The notes beneath the pieces were generated by a model. That model was not told the origin of the DNA and did no database searches. It worked only from the letters and a program-made list of their open reading frames with translations. Of a stretch of DNA of 64,000 nucleotides, positions 1 through 12,539 are shown piece after piece. The stretch's first letter is position 1, and the number at the start of each line of letters is the position of its first letter. Made by a program: the position numbers and the translations under genes. Origin of the DNA: Dicyema japonicum (taxonomy: Eukaryota; Dicyemida; Rhombozoa; Dicyemidae); contig RDEW01000037.1 of the NCBI GenBank assembly GCA_011109175.1, positions 365,410 through 429,409 on the forward strand. The letters are read 5' to 3'.

Positions 1-90
1 TTAATGTCAGACAAAGCTCAGAATACGGTATCCAATGTAGATTTAGGATTTTTAGATAGAGGAAGCCTGTGACCTAAATTCCAAAAATTC

Positions 91-124
91 AGAAGAAGAA
101 GAAGAAGAAGAAGAAGAAGAAGAA
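91..124. repeat. AGA/GAA trinucleotide microsatellite
   Basis: About eleven perfect AGA repeats. In one frame they would encode a poly-Glu run at the start of the coding stretch that follows. Confidence 0.9.
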
Positions 125-2379
125 AAATTGAATACGGGGCAATTATGGAACTCGTACTTGAGTCAGAAGAAAATGGTTTGCCAAAGTATTAATCGGAGAT
201 ATCAAATTTGGAGTATTTAGTTGCAAACTACAAACAGAAGGATGAAACGTTCTTATATGAGAATCACGAAATTATAATTTCTCTGAAAGTAAGTCTATCA
301 TTCAGTTTTTGGCTTTACAAGACAGAATTACTGTCGCGGGACAAATAAAGAAGCTCGATCAAGTGGAAGAAGAAAGTAACTACAAAGAGAAATTGGATTC
401 GTTTTGTTCTCTCTCAGTAGATAAACAGAGAGAAATACTTTTGGGGCTGTTTCTCAGAAATTATCAGCTCCAGAAAAAGGTCGAAGTCTTTATGAAGCAT
501 GTGGCTGACTTTACACGTGGGAATATTATATAATCACTAGTTGTGAGTATTTGCGAGAACAAAGAGGAAATGGATGAGCTTGCGAATGTTTGCCGCATCC
601 TAAGCACCACTGAATGCGCAAATAACGAAATCCTTTCAATTTGCAAAGTCGTCTGTGAGCTATGTAGATATCCCCCGGTGACATATAAACTAATTCTTAT
701 AGACCGAATCTTCCAAATTTGACGAAAATTTAGAGATAATTGTCCAAATGTACGACTCCCTCTTTTCCCAAGCGAAGACGATTCAGAGACTCCTAAATAA
801 AGTAAAGTGCCCACGTGTACTTTAGTTGAATAAATATTTTACAAAAATGCAATATTGCAGTAATTGTCGTAAAAATGTATCTCTGCTTTTATTTTTCAGA
901 GATTCTCGGGGGACTCAGATTTGCTGGTCCTAAAAGTTGCCATGTTTCTAAGTTTCAGGAAAGTTGTGAAGATTTCAATGATTTAAATGAAATTTCCTTG
1001 TCTAAACGTGATGACCATGATGATGTATTCGATGAGTCCTCGATTTCGTCATACGACCAAACTTGTATGCCTTTAGATTCAGCTGATAAATTGTATGTTA
1101 TCAAACAAGACCACCTAAAGTCGAGACTTGAAAGCCATGAATTCTTATGCATGCTGAAAAATATTTCACAACTTCTGAACTTCAAATCTGTTCAGACATA
1201 CTTACTAATAATTAGAAGTTACAGAAAGATCCCCCGTCTACAGGCAAGGAGGTAATCCTTATTAAACTATATTTTAGACGAAAATTTCATGGGCGAAGCG
1301 GTCTTTGATCGAGAAAGAGCATGAATTTGTAAAATTCTTCCTTAAAAAAGTACATAATTGGGTGAACTAATGCTAGGAACATGAACTCCCAAATTATGAT
1401 AACTTCCCGGAAATTAAAATTCATTACAGCACATTGGATCACGTAGTTGATTGTTGTAAAGTGTTAGGTAACCAATGAAGTCTGTATCCAGAGTAAAATA
1501 TCAGGGGAAATACACAGCTCAGACATGACAGATAAAGAAAGAAGTGATTCTGAAGCAATAAAAGAGACCAGCACTGATTTTGAGGAGTCGGAAGAATTTA
1601 GTAGTTGTGAAAAGAATGCTGAGTCCTTAAGAAAGGGTATAAACGACGTCCTTGTTTTAGAGAAAGAAAAATCTTATAAGGAATTTGTAGAATCAGGGGA
1701 AATAAAATTGGACCAAACTACCTTTGAAGCAGTTGATGTATTAAAAGATGTCCAGGTTGAATTGATTGCGGTGGAAACTCAAGTACACCAAGTAAGTGTA
1801 TTTTAGTCGAGTGAGAGTCCTAAAGGTGCAATACCTGATGCTCAAGGTGAAGATGAAATGTCAGTTCAAACTCAAAAATCAAAAGATGAGGTTTTTGAGT
1901 GTGAGTGATGTAGCCTAAAATTATAATTGGCACTGGGGATGTCGTACCAGACGTATATTTACGAAGTGAAACCGAGATTTCAAAAACAACTTCGCCGTTT
2001 TCTGTGGAAGGTCAAGTATACAGATTATCTGACGAAAACTACCTAAACTACCCAATTTGTGGGGAATTGATATTCGGAAACAAATGTGTCATCAATCCAC
2101 TGAAAGGAAAGATAATAACTGATCACATTAATGATTTGAGAAATAAAGTATTACTCCTAAATATGTCACATTGTGACAAATATGGTTATGATTTACTTTA
2201 TTTCAGAAAATTTTGTCAACCAAATGTTTGACGATTGCCAAGTGGTACCTCAAACGTTAAACGGTCCGAGTAATAATGGTTGGTTTGTTATGTTAAAAGA
2301 AGAAATGAAAGATATTGAGGTTGTATTTGATTTGCCACAAGATGAATCAATTTCAACTTCGATGTCAAAAAATTGGTAA
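91..2379 (+). CDS. Unrecognised multi-exon acidic, partly coiled-coil protein (one or two genes)
   Basis: I do not recognise this gene. Open segments on the plus strand at about 127-533, 555-800, 830-1260, 1265-1475, 1510-1910 and 1940-2379 are separated by stop-containing GT...AG stretches of about 17-60 nt, the same pattern as in the conserved genes of this window; for example 510-533 is a 24-nt candidate intron and 801-824 another. The product would be acidic and rich in Glu, Lys and Ser, with heptad-like stretches (about 309-500 and 720-790) and no obvious membrane segment. The first exon may lie left of the window: an ATG sits at 4, but its frame does not join cleanly. The last exon ends in TAA at 2379. 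Exon linkage across 1475-1525 is uncertain, so this could be two adjacent genes. Coding nature is inferred from frame continuity only. Confidence 0.45.
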
Positions 2380-3090
2380 ATTTGCTGGTTTACTCGTAGC
2401 TCCTTGAAAAAAACTTATTCCAAGTCTTCGAGTTCGGGGTCATATACCACAAATTCCAGGGCTTCATAATATTAACCTCTACACTAATCAATATTCTAAC
2501 AATAATTCGTTGAGATTTGTCATTAAACTATATTATTGACTATCTCTTTGTCATACCTCACCCATGGATTTCCACTAATGCTTCTGGGACGTCTTCCATC
2601 AAATATCGACGGAAGTAAAGCTTCCTCACTGCGGGAAGTTCGTGTCCTTTTGGCTTGCGTCTTTATGGTCACGTTCCTATCTGAACAGAATCGGACATTC
2701 GTCCTCTCCACTTTCCCATCATGCCTCCTTGACGACCAGAAGACCACTTCTCTTGTTTGGGTCCTCCTCCAAGTTCTGCATAGAATCAAATACACCTGTC
2801 GGATATCTAGATCTTGGCTTTGATATTTTTGTTAGCCACCGGTTTCTTTCACTCTAAGGGACCGGGGGTAAATTAATAAACATTATTTACTCAATGAAGA
2901 CTAGTATTAAGTAGGATTAGTGGGGACACTCCCTAATTTAGAGCCTCGTCCCGGAATGTCCCGGATTATTAAATTTATTATTTAGTAATATTGGAATGAA
3001 AAACTAATCAGGATAATCGAATTAAATGTTTGCAAATATTTAAAGAGAAAAGTATTTAAATTCCTAATTTTATTAAAATTATATGTTTTT
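2380..3090. other. No recognised gene; one unexplained minus-strand ORF
   Basis: Positions 2523-2795 hold a 90-codon open frame on the minus strand, Arg/Lys rich, that I cannot assign. The rest is AT-rich non-coding sequence. Confidence 0.5.
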
Positions 3091-3290
3091 TGCTTACCCG
3101 ACACTACTGCTGCTGTAGAAATAATGTTTTCAATTATAAATTCCACTTGGTCAAAAGAAAAATCGAATGAAAGAAAAAACCCTCAAATAATTATTGAGTT
3201 GTAAATTGAACATTGGCATACCGAGCATTGATTATTTTTGAAAAAATATAAAATAATCAAAAATTTCTAGATAAAGTTAATTCAGTTCAA
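3091..3290 (+). mobile_element. hAT transposase C-terminal dimerisation fragment, decayed
   Basis: The frame starting with TTA at 3094 reads LPDTTAAVEIMFSIINSTWS, then basic residues. This resembles the C-terminal hATC dimerisation motif of hAT transposases, where a small residue/Thr/Ser-rich turn precedes V-E-x-x-F-S-x-x-N and a basic KxR segment. Stops interrupt the frame after about 40 codons. No terminal inverted repeats were found nearby, so this is an isolated fossil. The assignment rests on the motif only. Confidence 0.5.
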
Positions 3291-3545
3291 ATATATAATC
3301 GACTTTCTTAGTTATGAGAACTGATATTTTCTTGGTTTTCTGTGACAATTGTTTGTCCCGGAAAGTTCCGAATTTTGATTATCAAAATCAATGGATATCC
3401 CGGAATTATAGAATAATACAGTGGAAAGCCTAGTATTGAGTAGACTTGAGTGATCAATGTGCTATGTGTACTCCCACAATTTTACCGTAAGGCTTACTTC
3501 TTTGGATTGTATTTATTATAGTATAAGGTTTCTGTGATGATGCGT

Positions 3546-3838
3546 GGTTAATTGGTTAAAGTTTTCTGCTTGCTTGTCTGTTCCTCCTCTCTCTTCCTAA
3601 TAGAGTGGCGTCATGTGATCCACCTGTCTAGGTGACGCCCAGTGCCAGGCCGGCACGAAAAGGATTATTTGATCTTCCCCACTCTACTGGAGGGGTTTCC
3701 ACAACTGCATGTAATGGACGTCTTACCCTTTATGCTGATTCCGGATGGACTCTGTTTCTGTAGAAGTGGAAACTGAATGCACTTAATTAGTTGTTTACTT
3801 TAACTTCTTTCTCGGTGCATCCGGGGTTATTAAATAGT
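3546..3838 (+). repeat. SINE-B family copy (plus)
   Basis: About 290 bp that reappears in reverse complement at 23281-23588 with high identity, and more divergently at 27878-28185 and 17589-17745. Landmarks shared by the copies are GTGGTTAATTGGTT near the start, a GTGACGCCCAGTGCCAGGCC block in the middle and TCCGGGGTTA at the end. There is no coding capacity. Size, dispersal and a defined 3' end fit a SINE-like retroposon; no clear internal Pol III promoter was established. Confidence 0.7.
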
Positions 3839-3924
3839 ACGGAGTTTCTAAATTTGATTTTCACGTGGCATATTGTATGTCATATTTCGCAAACGCAAAA
3901 ACAATTCTATTGGCCCTCTTATAA

Positions 3925-4321
3925 AGACAGTCAGAAGTAGGATAACTGGCTCCATAACTGCATGAGAACTGCCAGTTTCTAATCACTTTCTTCCTCCCAA
4001 GATTGCAATCGCTAGTGTTGATCACTCCGGCAAATCCACTCGACAAACTTCTTACGAAATTTCTATATATGGAAAATGTGTTGAGGCTTTGAATGTCCAA
4101 ATCAAGGAAGTAAACTCTATGNAGACACTGTCAGAAGTAGGATGACTGGCTCCATAACTGCATGAGAACTGCCAGTTTCTAATCACTTTCTTCCTCCCAA
4201 GATTGCAATCGCTAGTGTTGATCACTCCGGCAAATCCACTCGACAAACTTCTTACGAAATTTTTATATATGGAAAATGTGTTGAGGCTTTGAATGTCCAA
4301 ATCAAGGAAGTAAACTCTATG
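3925..4321. repeat. Direct duplication of about 197 bp around a single N
   Basis: Copies at 3925-4121 and 4123-4321 are nearly identical (for example gataactgg versus gatgactgg) and flank one N at 4122. This is most simply an unmerged contig overlap or allelic pair rather than a biological repeat. Confidence 0.85.
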
Positions 4322-4600
4322 CCACAGGATACAAGTGTTCCTACTTGAAAGGTTCCGTTCAAATTTGTCAAAGCTGATATGTTTAACGGATTTAGGATTA
4401 TATCCGTATTTTATTGATGAATACTAGGGCACTCCTCAACAACATAACTACATTTAATATAGTTTTAGGACAATTTGAAAGTTTCTCCAAAGGCACAGGT
4501 CATTTGATTTTGCTTTTTTAGTAACTCTAAGTATTCAATAGGTGTTTCGTTAAATTCTGATGTAGAGTATTGAAATGGCGGAGCAATTTACCTGGCACCA

Positions 4601-4882
4601 TGGAATGATTTGATAAAATCTTATCACAAAAAAAACATTTTAGAATTTGTTTTTTTATTACAACAATAAAATCTTAGAGACAAATAAGAATTTTTATATC
4701 GACGTAAAATAGGAGCTTTTAACAACCATAAGAAAGAAAACTGGAATGATTTGATAAAATATCATCACAAAAAAAACATTTTAGAATTTGTTTTTTTATT
4801 ACAACAATAAAATCTTAGAGACAAATAAGAATTTTTACATCGACGTAAAATAGGAGCTTTTAACAACCATAAGAAAGAAAAC
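4601..4882. repeat. Tandem duplication, 141-bp unit
   Basis: Units 4601-4741 and 4742-4882 are almost identical, with a few substitutions such as tttttatatc versus tttttacatc. There is no N at the junction. AT-rich and non-coding. Confidence 0.9.
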
Positions 4883-5029
4883 GTGTTTCACAAATTGAAT
4901 GTAACTAAAATGATAGGCTAACCTTTTTAAAAATAGAATAAATAATTTAAAATACTAAGAAAATTAAAAATCAATGTATTTGCAGGCAGCACGCCGTTAG
5001 AGAAGCACTGGCATAAACAGTGATTATGA

Positions 5030-5594
5030 ACTTGGATTAGAAAGCTTACGACTCTTGGTCAATGGATTTCTCTCATGGATTGTTCTGGCCTTCCACGTGG
5101 ATTGGAAGGTTTGTAAAGATCCTAATAAGCCATCGGAATAAATTTCAACAAGGATTGAAGTGATTAAATTGAACCGTGGAATATTGCAAGATTTGTTATC
5201 TCCACAGCTTTTTGTGATAGTCATGGATTCTTTTAGCTGAACTCGAAATAGTAAATTTCCAAAATTGTCTATATTCCAATCCATCATTGGTGACGTATAA
5301 AACTAATCAATTTCTATTGATGATCTACAAATATTTGCGGAGAAGGAAAATACAATGGTGAGGATGATGGATGAGATTGGTGAACATTTCAGTGTGGTTG
5401 ATCTTAAGAGTAGTTTTGAGAAGTCTGCCACTAATCTGGAGTTTATGAAGGATGTAAAATTTTTGATAAAGGCTAGCGCTACCTCGGAGTTTAACAGGAT
5501 CGTGCAGCAACGTCATGAAGCAGGACGTTTTGAGAAGGAAGAAGAGGATCGTGAGATTGGTGTAAACGAAGCTCAATGCTGCAAATCTATTTAA
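5030..5594 (+). CDS. Unrecognised multi-exon gene
   Basis: Open plus-strand segments at about 5025-5110, 5165-5290 and 5325-5594 are interrupted by short stop-containing GT...AG stretches (for example about 5211-5236). The last exon encodes about 80 residues, mixed charge and helix-prone, ending in an acidic EKEEEDRE stretch and a TAA at 5592-5594. No domain is recognised. The opposite-strand open frame at 5024-5287 is taken as its shadow. Gene status is inferred from the mini-intron style and codon continuity. Confidence 0.35.
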
Positions 5595-6860
5595 AGTAGT
5601 CTCAGAAAAAATGGAATCCTGCGGGTACTTAAAGCTAAGAAAACGTGACCATTTCTTGATTCCAAGTACATGGTGAACTCAACCCAAGTAAGCCTCGTCG
5701 TTATAAGGGAGAATCAACAGGAATCCCTGATAAATAGTACATCAACAGAATCCTCACTCTATAATTTATTTATTTTATTTGTGCACCCTAAGATTGTTAC
5801 GAGAATAAAAATATTAATCCGCTGAGAGGTTGGTCAGTGGACACAATAGTTCGGAGATCTGAGACTTTGTAATGTCTTCTTCAAGACAGGGATCTGTTTT
5901 TTGCATGTAAAGATTCACTATGCAATTATTGTAAGAGGTCAAAAAAAGTCTGTCCAGGTGGTGGGAGAAGCGAATAGTAATATTAATTTAATAGGGGTTT
6001 TCGTAAAAATAAGTCTAAATTTGGAGTTTCTTGTCATATTAAGCAGTTTCTGTTCCGTCAATAGATCATGTTTACTGGATCAGATGATATTGTGATATCA
6101 AAGAAACATTAGAGACAATATAAACTGGTCTCATTTAGCTCATATCAATTTAAACGGTTTAGTTGCCAAAAACAGTGGGGATTTTCAATATTTACATTCC
6201 TAGCCGCTAATTGAACCATCGCGTTCGCTGGTGTCCCTGTGCATCGATTGCGTTTTTGATTTGACAACAACAGTTTCACCCAAAGGATCCGAAAGCGATT
6301 GGGAGAAAACATTATTACATCAAATAAACGACTATTTTCGTAGTTCTTTAAGATTATGAGAATCCGCAATCTATGTGTCAGATGCTCCCTACAAAGCGAT
6401 ACGTGAACCGTATACGTACACCAAAGATTATCAGTTGGAGAACTGTAAGATGGTAAACCTATCATTGTTATCCCCACTTCATCACATAAACGAAACCATC
6501 TCAAAAACTCACATGAAAATTTCATTTAAAGCATCGAGTCTTGGGAACCTTCTGTCGAATCTTATTGACAACAGGGGATGGGTTTCCTTACGATTTACAA
6601 TCCATACTACCAACATTCAAGATACTCACGGAACTGAAGTATCTCATTGAAACATTTTCTCATATCATCCTATGATCTTTGAGATCCATAAACCACAGAG
6701 ATGTCAAAAACAAGTTACTCCAATGGTCTACGAATAATCCCCTGATGATGGAGTGACTGTCAGACACTATAGCAAACCCATGTCTATTGGGAAGAGACTA
6801 ACTTAAACATTTACGCAAATAAAAGATAAAAAGAAGATAACAAACCAAACAATTAAAAGA
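5595..6860. other. No recognisable gene
   Basis: Opposed open frames at 6145-6525 (minus) and 6375-6650 (plus) overlap. Neither shows a domain I can name. A Cys-containing stretch near 5890-5975 is suggestive but short. Confidence 0.4.
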
Positions 6861-6862
6861 TA

Positions 6863-7470
<608 letters not shown>

Positions 7471-7479
7471 TAATCGTTC

Positions 7480-8270
7480 TATGTTGGCAACATCGTCGAA
7501 ATTACCTATGCGGACAACGTCGATCTTTGTCAGAAGACAAATCGGCCCTACTTCGAATCTTCGAGGTGGCACCTGCTGAACTGAACCGATGGTTCCTTGG
7601 AATGAACATTTCAAAAACTGATATTGTGGAAATCAGGAGAATGGAAACCAGATCAAGTGAAAATGGCGAAAAACAAACAAACTTGGCCCTTTACTTGGAG
7701 ACAGTCAAGATATTGCCAGAAGGAAGGCCCTCACTTGGGTAACGATGAACAAGTTGAAGAAAGAGTGGATTGGCAAACGACGATCCTGCACATCACTTCG
7801 TTTGAGACTGTATGAAGCCTTTGTCAAGCAGATCCTAATGTACAATTCATCGACCTGGGGAACTTCCAAAATTGAACAACTTGGACTAGACTCTTTCCAT
7901 CGAAGACAACTTAGATCCCTACTAGGACTGAACTGACCACCAAGAATAAAAAAGGAATCGCTGTACAAGAGATGTTGCACGAGTCCACTGAGTCTCGAAA
8001 TTGCTGATATGCGCTGGAGGCTATTTGGACATATCTTGCGTATGGACTTGAACTCTCCAGCAAACATAGCAATGGAGGACTACTTCATGAGACAGGGACC
8101 GTGTTTTCGTGAACGCCGGCGTATTACACTACCTGAAACACTTGACGGAGATCTAAAGCTCGTGAACAAACGTCTAAGAAGTGGGGACGACCTGGACGAG
8201 TTGAGGAAACTCTCTTACGATCGAGGAGGTTAAAAGAAGTTGGTTCGGAGAATTGTTTTGAACGCTGCAC
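7480..8270 (+). mobile_element. LINE-A fragment: end of reverse transcriptase plus C-terminal region
   Basis: A 5'-truncated non-LTR element. It opens with a decayed YADD box (ITYADNVDLC), runs through the RT thumb (7740-7936, ending at a stop) and ends in a C-terminal block starting RWRLFGHILRMD with SPANIAMEDYF (8009-8233). The same block occurs at 8349-8531, 28640-28860, 39800-40030 and, inverted, at 40335-40598, defining LINE family A here. Frames change at least three times, so it is dead. The 5' truncation fits target-primed reverse transcription. Confidence 0.8.
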
Positions 8271-8344
8271 AAGTAAAATTATAACTATCATGATTTTACG
8301 AATGTTGCTTATAATAATAATTCAATTTTATCTGAGTTCAATGT

Positions 8345-8531
8345 CAAGATGTTCTTGGGGGGAAGGTGGAGGCTGTTAGAACATGTACTTCGTCTGGACC
8401 TGGAGACCCCCGCATACGTAGCCGTGGAGGACTATTTTGTTTTGGATGCTCCGCGATTCCGGGGTCCTTCAAAGCCAACCCTTCCAACCTTCTTTGACGA
8501 AGATTTTTCTACGAGCTATAGAAACTCATAG
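8345..8531 (+). mobile_element. LINE-A C-terminal fragment
   Basis: A 60-codon open stretch with GRWRLLEHVLRLD, then TPAYVAVEDYFVLDA and a basic FRGPSKP segment: the same C-terminal module as at 8009-8233. It is only about 100 bp from the end of the previous fragment, in the same orientation. Confidence 0.75.
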
Positions 8532-8759
8532 AGTTTAGTATTCCTATTATAAAATTACTATGATGACTGCCTATCCCTTTGATTGAGTATAAAAACCTTT
8601 TACGCTTTTGCCCAGTTCGGAGACCCCCACTTAACAGAGTTTGTTATTCTTTTATTTGAGGTAAATATCATTGTAAATTACTTCTCAGAGGTTTTGAATA
8701 ATAGGTCCCTCAAGCCGACTGCTCAGACGATCTATTAATCCTGTAATCGATAATCTGTA

Positions 8760-8990
8760 GTATAAACACTGTGGTCTTATGAGGCAATGACTATATCATC
8801 AACATGCGTGAGAATCACTGTATCATCTCTGTTATTAGTAGACATATTGTTCATGAAGAAATAGTTAAAAATGAGTGACAGAGAGGATCCTTGTGGGATC
8901 ATTTGGCATAAACTTAGTGAAAGATTTTGTACAAAGTGCTACTACCCTTCCTCTCCGTCCGTAAAAAAAGTCGGCAATCTATATTTTTAA
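8760..8990 (-). mobile_element. LINE reverse-transcriptase fragment (YADD region)
   Basis: Read on the minus strand, a PQGS-like box (about 8890) is followed about 30 codons later by ILTHVDDIVIAS, a variant of the RT box C ILTYADDI (about 8790-8826). Upstream codons resemble the G-R-x-x-R-V segment that precedes PQGSPLSP in APE-type LINEs. Frameshifts and stops make it a remnant. Confidence 0.65.
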
Positions 8991-8999
8991 TCGTTCACA

Positions 9000-9860
9000 A
9001 TCTCTGAGACAAAGAATCCCTTATAAGTATCTTAGGACTTAAAATCCTTTTGTATTTCAAAAGAGCATAGCTTTGATGTCAAAATTTGGATTGTGGGCCC
9101 TTTATAGTGAATTTTGTTAGAGATGTAAGGTGATTTGTCGTAGAGACCTTTCTTAAACTTATATTAGAAGGGTTTACTCTTTTCAAGGATAAATCTTTTT
9201 TCGGGGACACACAAGAGAGATATCTGCACGTATAAGGCCGAACACTTTGATTTAAATCCCATCCGGTTCACGGAATAAGCTAACTTTTGTTCTTGAAGAG
9301 CTTTACCACATTTTCAGCATATCAAAAAACTTGAGGAACTTTATACTTTGTGTTTCTAATAATAATTAGATAACCACTCGAAAGACTTATGGGGTAACTC
9401 CAACATAACTTAAAGTGCCACTTTACAGCATGACAATAGGTTTATTAGAAAGAGATTATAACCAGCATGTGCTTATTAAACATCATTATTTGAGTCATCA
9501 AGTACTGTGTGCTATTATATTTTCATATAATTTAGAATAGCTCAAGAAATTAACCAGTTTGTGGTTAGTCGGCCGAAAATTTCACACGGTGACGTAACTC
9601 AAGTGACTATGTAATAACTTTTCTACCCTTAATGTCTCCATCTCTTCGGAGTGAATATAACCCCTCATTCCCCTCTTAAAGAGCTAGGAGTCATCGGACA
9701 TTGAAGCCCTGAAATATGGAAACAAAATTAAAAAAACCTGGACAAGTCCTTTTTAGAAGGAATAAAGTTGTTATTCTAGAATATTCTAATAATTAATGGG
9801 ATTAACAAATGAATCAATTTTTAAATCCGATTAATAATCCTGTTTGATGATTTTAATAAT
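9000..9860. other. Nothing recognised
   Basis: AT-rich sequence without a long frame, RNA gene or repeat that I can name. Confidence 0.4.
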
Positions 9861-9867
9861 TATAAGC

Positions 9868-10177
9868 ATAAAATTCTTGAGTACTGTTACTCAAAATATC
9901 TTAATGGAGTACAGTAATTGATTTCTCTACAACATTATTAAAAGTAACTGTAATATAAAGAACAGTCAGTTGAAATACCATTAAAGCTTAATCACAATTA
10001 AAAATTAAGTCTACGTATAGCAATAAAATTCTTGAGTACTGTTACTCAAAATATCTTAATGGAGTACAGTAATTGATTTCTCTACAACATTATTAAAAGT
10101 AACTGTAATATAAAGAACAGTCAGTTGAAATACCATTAAAGCTTAATCACAATTAAAAATTAAGTCTACGTATATGC
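9868..10177. repeat. Tandem duplication, 155-bp unit
   Basis: Units 9868-10022 and 10023-10177 are practically identical; no N between them. Non-coding. Confidence 0.9.
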
Positions 10178-10990
10178 AAGTGTTATAGACTGGTCAGTGT
10201 GGGACATTGATGAGAGAATAAATTTTACCTAATTTTTAGATTTTACCTACAAAAGTTTAACCAAAAAGAAATCATGGGAATGGAAGTACTAAGACACCAT
10301 CTTGGGATGAGTTGAGACGTACCTCTATTGCACAGAGTATCTGATTAGCTTCATGATGGATGAAAGCCCTGGTATTTCCTCTTTTCGGAAGTCAAGACGA
10401 GGTGATGTCATCGGAAACCCAAAGTTCTAATCAAGGAAGCGTCAGATCCATGTTGGATCCGGGTTCGTCCAGCCAAAAATTGGAGGAGCTAGGATGTGCT
10501 AGTAATAGGAATGAAAGTACAAAGTGGAAATAAGAATTAAGTGATAATTATAGATCTTTGTAAATAATTTTGATTCTTGGTTTGATTATTCGCTCAAAAT
10601 TTTTAGTGAGCATGTCGTGAGATGAGATCTTTAATAAATATGAGTTGCTACACAGATGCTTTTAATATCAGTGAGGACCACAAACTGCCAGACAAAATGA
10701 GTTCTATCAATGTTTGTAATTGTCTTCAAAAAGTGATCCTTTAATAAAAGAGAAAGGCAACTGCACATGGCTTCTCTGAAAGATTGGCAATGGCGTTCCC
10801 TCTTAGAATATAATAGTTTTGTAGACAATTTAATTCAGACCTCAGACTGCCAACATAATTCGCCAACTTGTTCGCCACACTCAACTACGAGAATAAAAAT
10901 GATACAACTTGCACACTGAGACCAAAATTATCACATGTTTTGGAGATGGGGCGGAGGAGATTAATCCATTGAATAATCTACTTAAGTAAA

Positions 10991-11266
10991 TCATGTAACA
11001 TTCATTAAATCCTTAATTATCCCCCGAATTATGTTAATGACGGTGTCGTTGATTTCAATGACTCGTCGATTTGACGGAATCAGACCCTCAGAGAGTTTCC
11101 AAATGTAATGACCCTCTCCGTCATCGACAATATCCCCGCCAAATATTTCGATGGAGTCAAATTCTACAAGGTCACATACATCTTTAATCTCTTCAACCAC
11201 TAAGGTTATATTGACCACAACATTTGGAATGGTTTTTTGAGTGATTTTTGCAATCAAGAACGTCAA
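10991..11266 (-). CDS. Unrecognised ORF, possibly an exon
   Basis: A 91-codon open frame on the minus strand, hydrophobic/acidic (a Val/Ile-rich first third, then DGEGHYIWKLSEGL). No ATG opens it (first codon TTG), so it would be an internal exon if real. No family recognised. A Ser/Gln-rich open stretch on the plus strand at about 10330-10530 is equally unassigned. Confidence 0.3.
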   Translation of the reverse strand: MTFLIAKITQKTIPNVVVNITLVVEEIKDVCDLVEFDSIEIFGGDIVDDGEGHYIWKLSEGLIPSNRRVIEINDTVINIIRGIIKDLMNVT

Positions 11267-11340
11267 TCGATTGGGTTTGGTGGAAAAGCTCAGATATCTC
11301 AGACTTTATAGTCATTTTGGAAAAAAATTTCTAAAAATTT

Positions 11341-11606
11341 AAAAATTAATGAAACTTCAATTTTTCCCTCAATTACGGTTATTTTATCACTGATTTTATG
11401 TTTAATTAGTTTTTCCACCTAAAATAAATATTTAGTAAAACTTTAGCACTCAGAGTACATAACTGAGTCATTCAAAAATTAATGAAACTTCAATTTTTCC
11501 CTCAATTACGGTTATTTTATCACTGATTTTATGTTTAATTAGTTTTTCCACCTAAAATAAATATTTAGTAAAACTTTAGCACTCAGAGTACATAACTGAG
11601 TCATTC
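11341..11606. repeat. Tandem duplication, 133-bp unit
   Basis: Units 11341-11473 and 11474-11606 are essentially identical and directly adjacent, with no N. Confidence 0.9.
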
Positions 11607-11721
11607 CAAAAGTTATTTTTAAATCTGATAATTTATTTTAAATTCGATTTTAAGATAAAAATTTTAATGTAAAAAATTAAATTCTATTAAATTAATAGAT
11701 TCTCAAAATTTTCGATTTTCA

Positions 11722-12507
11722 CTATTTTTCCGCTAATTTCACTGACCAGTCAATAAGTGGGACCAAGGTCGTTGATGACAGTGAGATGTCGATAGAAGAA
11801 GGCTTATTGTTACGTCGAGTAGATGTTCTTGTATGGGATGCAGGATCGTTGAGTACACATAGACTGTGGAGGTCCTCAATTATCATCTTCCCTCTTTTGT
11901 CATAGGTTTGTCCTTTCAGCCACAGTGGGTGGTTCGTATTGAAATCACCACAGATAATCACATCTTTCAATGATGTGAGAGGAGTCAATCTGGAAGCACT
12001 GGAAGAGCAGGAACTCAACGGTGGGAGATTTGCGTTGGCAAGTATTATTGATAGTCTTGGATATCGTACTTTGGTAATCAAAAGTTCGAGATTTCCATAT
12101 CCTTTAAGCATACTGTAGGCACTGTTAGTTAAATCCTCAAACGGAATGCCGTTGCGAATAACTGTGAGAAGGCCCCCACCAAGTTTGCCAATTCTGTCAC
12201 GGCGAATTACTGTGAATCTCGAAAATACTGGTGTTGAACTCTCTGGAGAAAGCATAGACTCTAAAATTAGCAACAGATCGATGTGATGTTCTTTCACAAA
12301 TGTCCGAAGTTCGAGTATCTTGTTCTTGATTCCATTTATGTTGAGTTGGACTATTCTGGCTGGTCCAGTGTTTGCCTCAACGTCTCCGCAGCGGCGCAGG
12401 CCTTCCTTATTGGTCACCAGTGAAGATAGGAAAAAGTGTGGTTCTTTTCTTCCAAATGCCACCACGTCGTCGGCGAGCCACATGACATTTTTTAATATCG
12501 ACTGCAT
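11722..12507 (-). mobile_element. LINE ORF: 2A-like motif plus APE endonuclease domain, 3'-truncated
   Basis: An uninterrupted 261-codon ORF (ATG at 12507). Residues 41-49 read GDVEANTGP, a 2A-like ribosome-skipping motif (family consensus D-V/I-E-x-N-P-G-P) with the first Pro replaced by Thr. The APE-type endonuclease of ingi/L1Tc/CR1-like LINEs follows: QLNINGI at the start, the DLLLILES position of the catalytic Glu, GGGLLTVIRNGI, VIICGDFNTNHPLW and the SSIDISL segment. The frame stops after DWSVKLAEK, before the final SDH box and any reverse transcriptase, so the copy is truncated at its 3' side. That is unusual for LINEs, which normally lose their 5' end. It is not obviously the same family as LINE-A. 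Confidence 0.85.
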
Positions 12508-12539
12508 ATATTTTTATGAGATGATCCCTGATTTCGTGT

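Noticed and set aside
2642-2857. Plus-strand ORFs at 2536-2857
   Set aside because: Overlapping frames on both strands with no domain; none preferred as coding.
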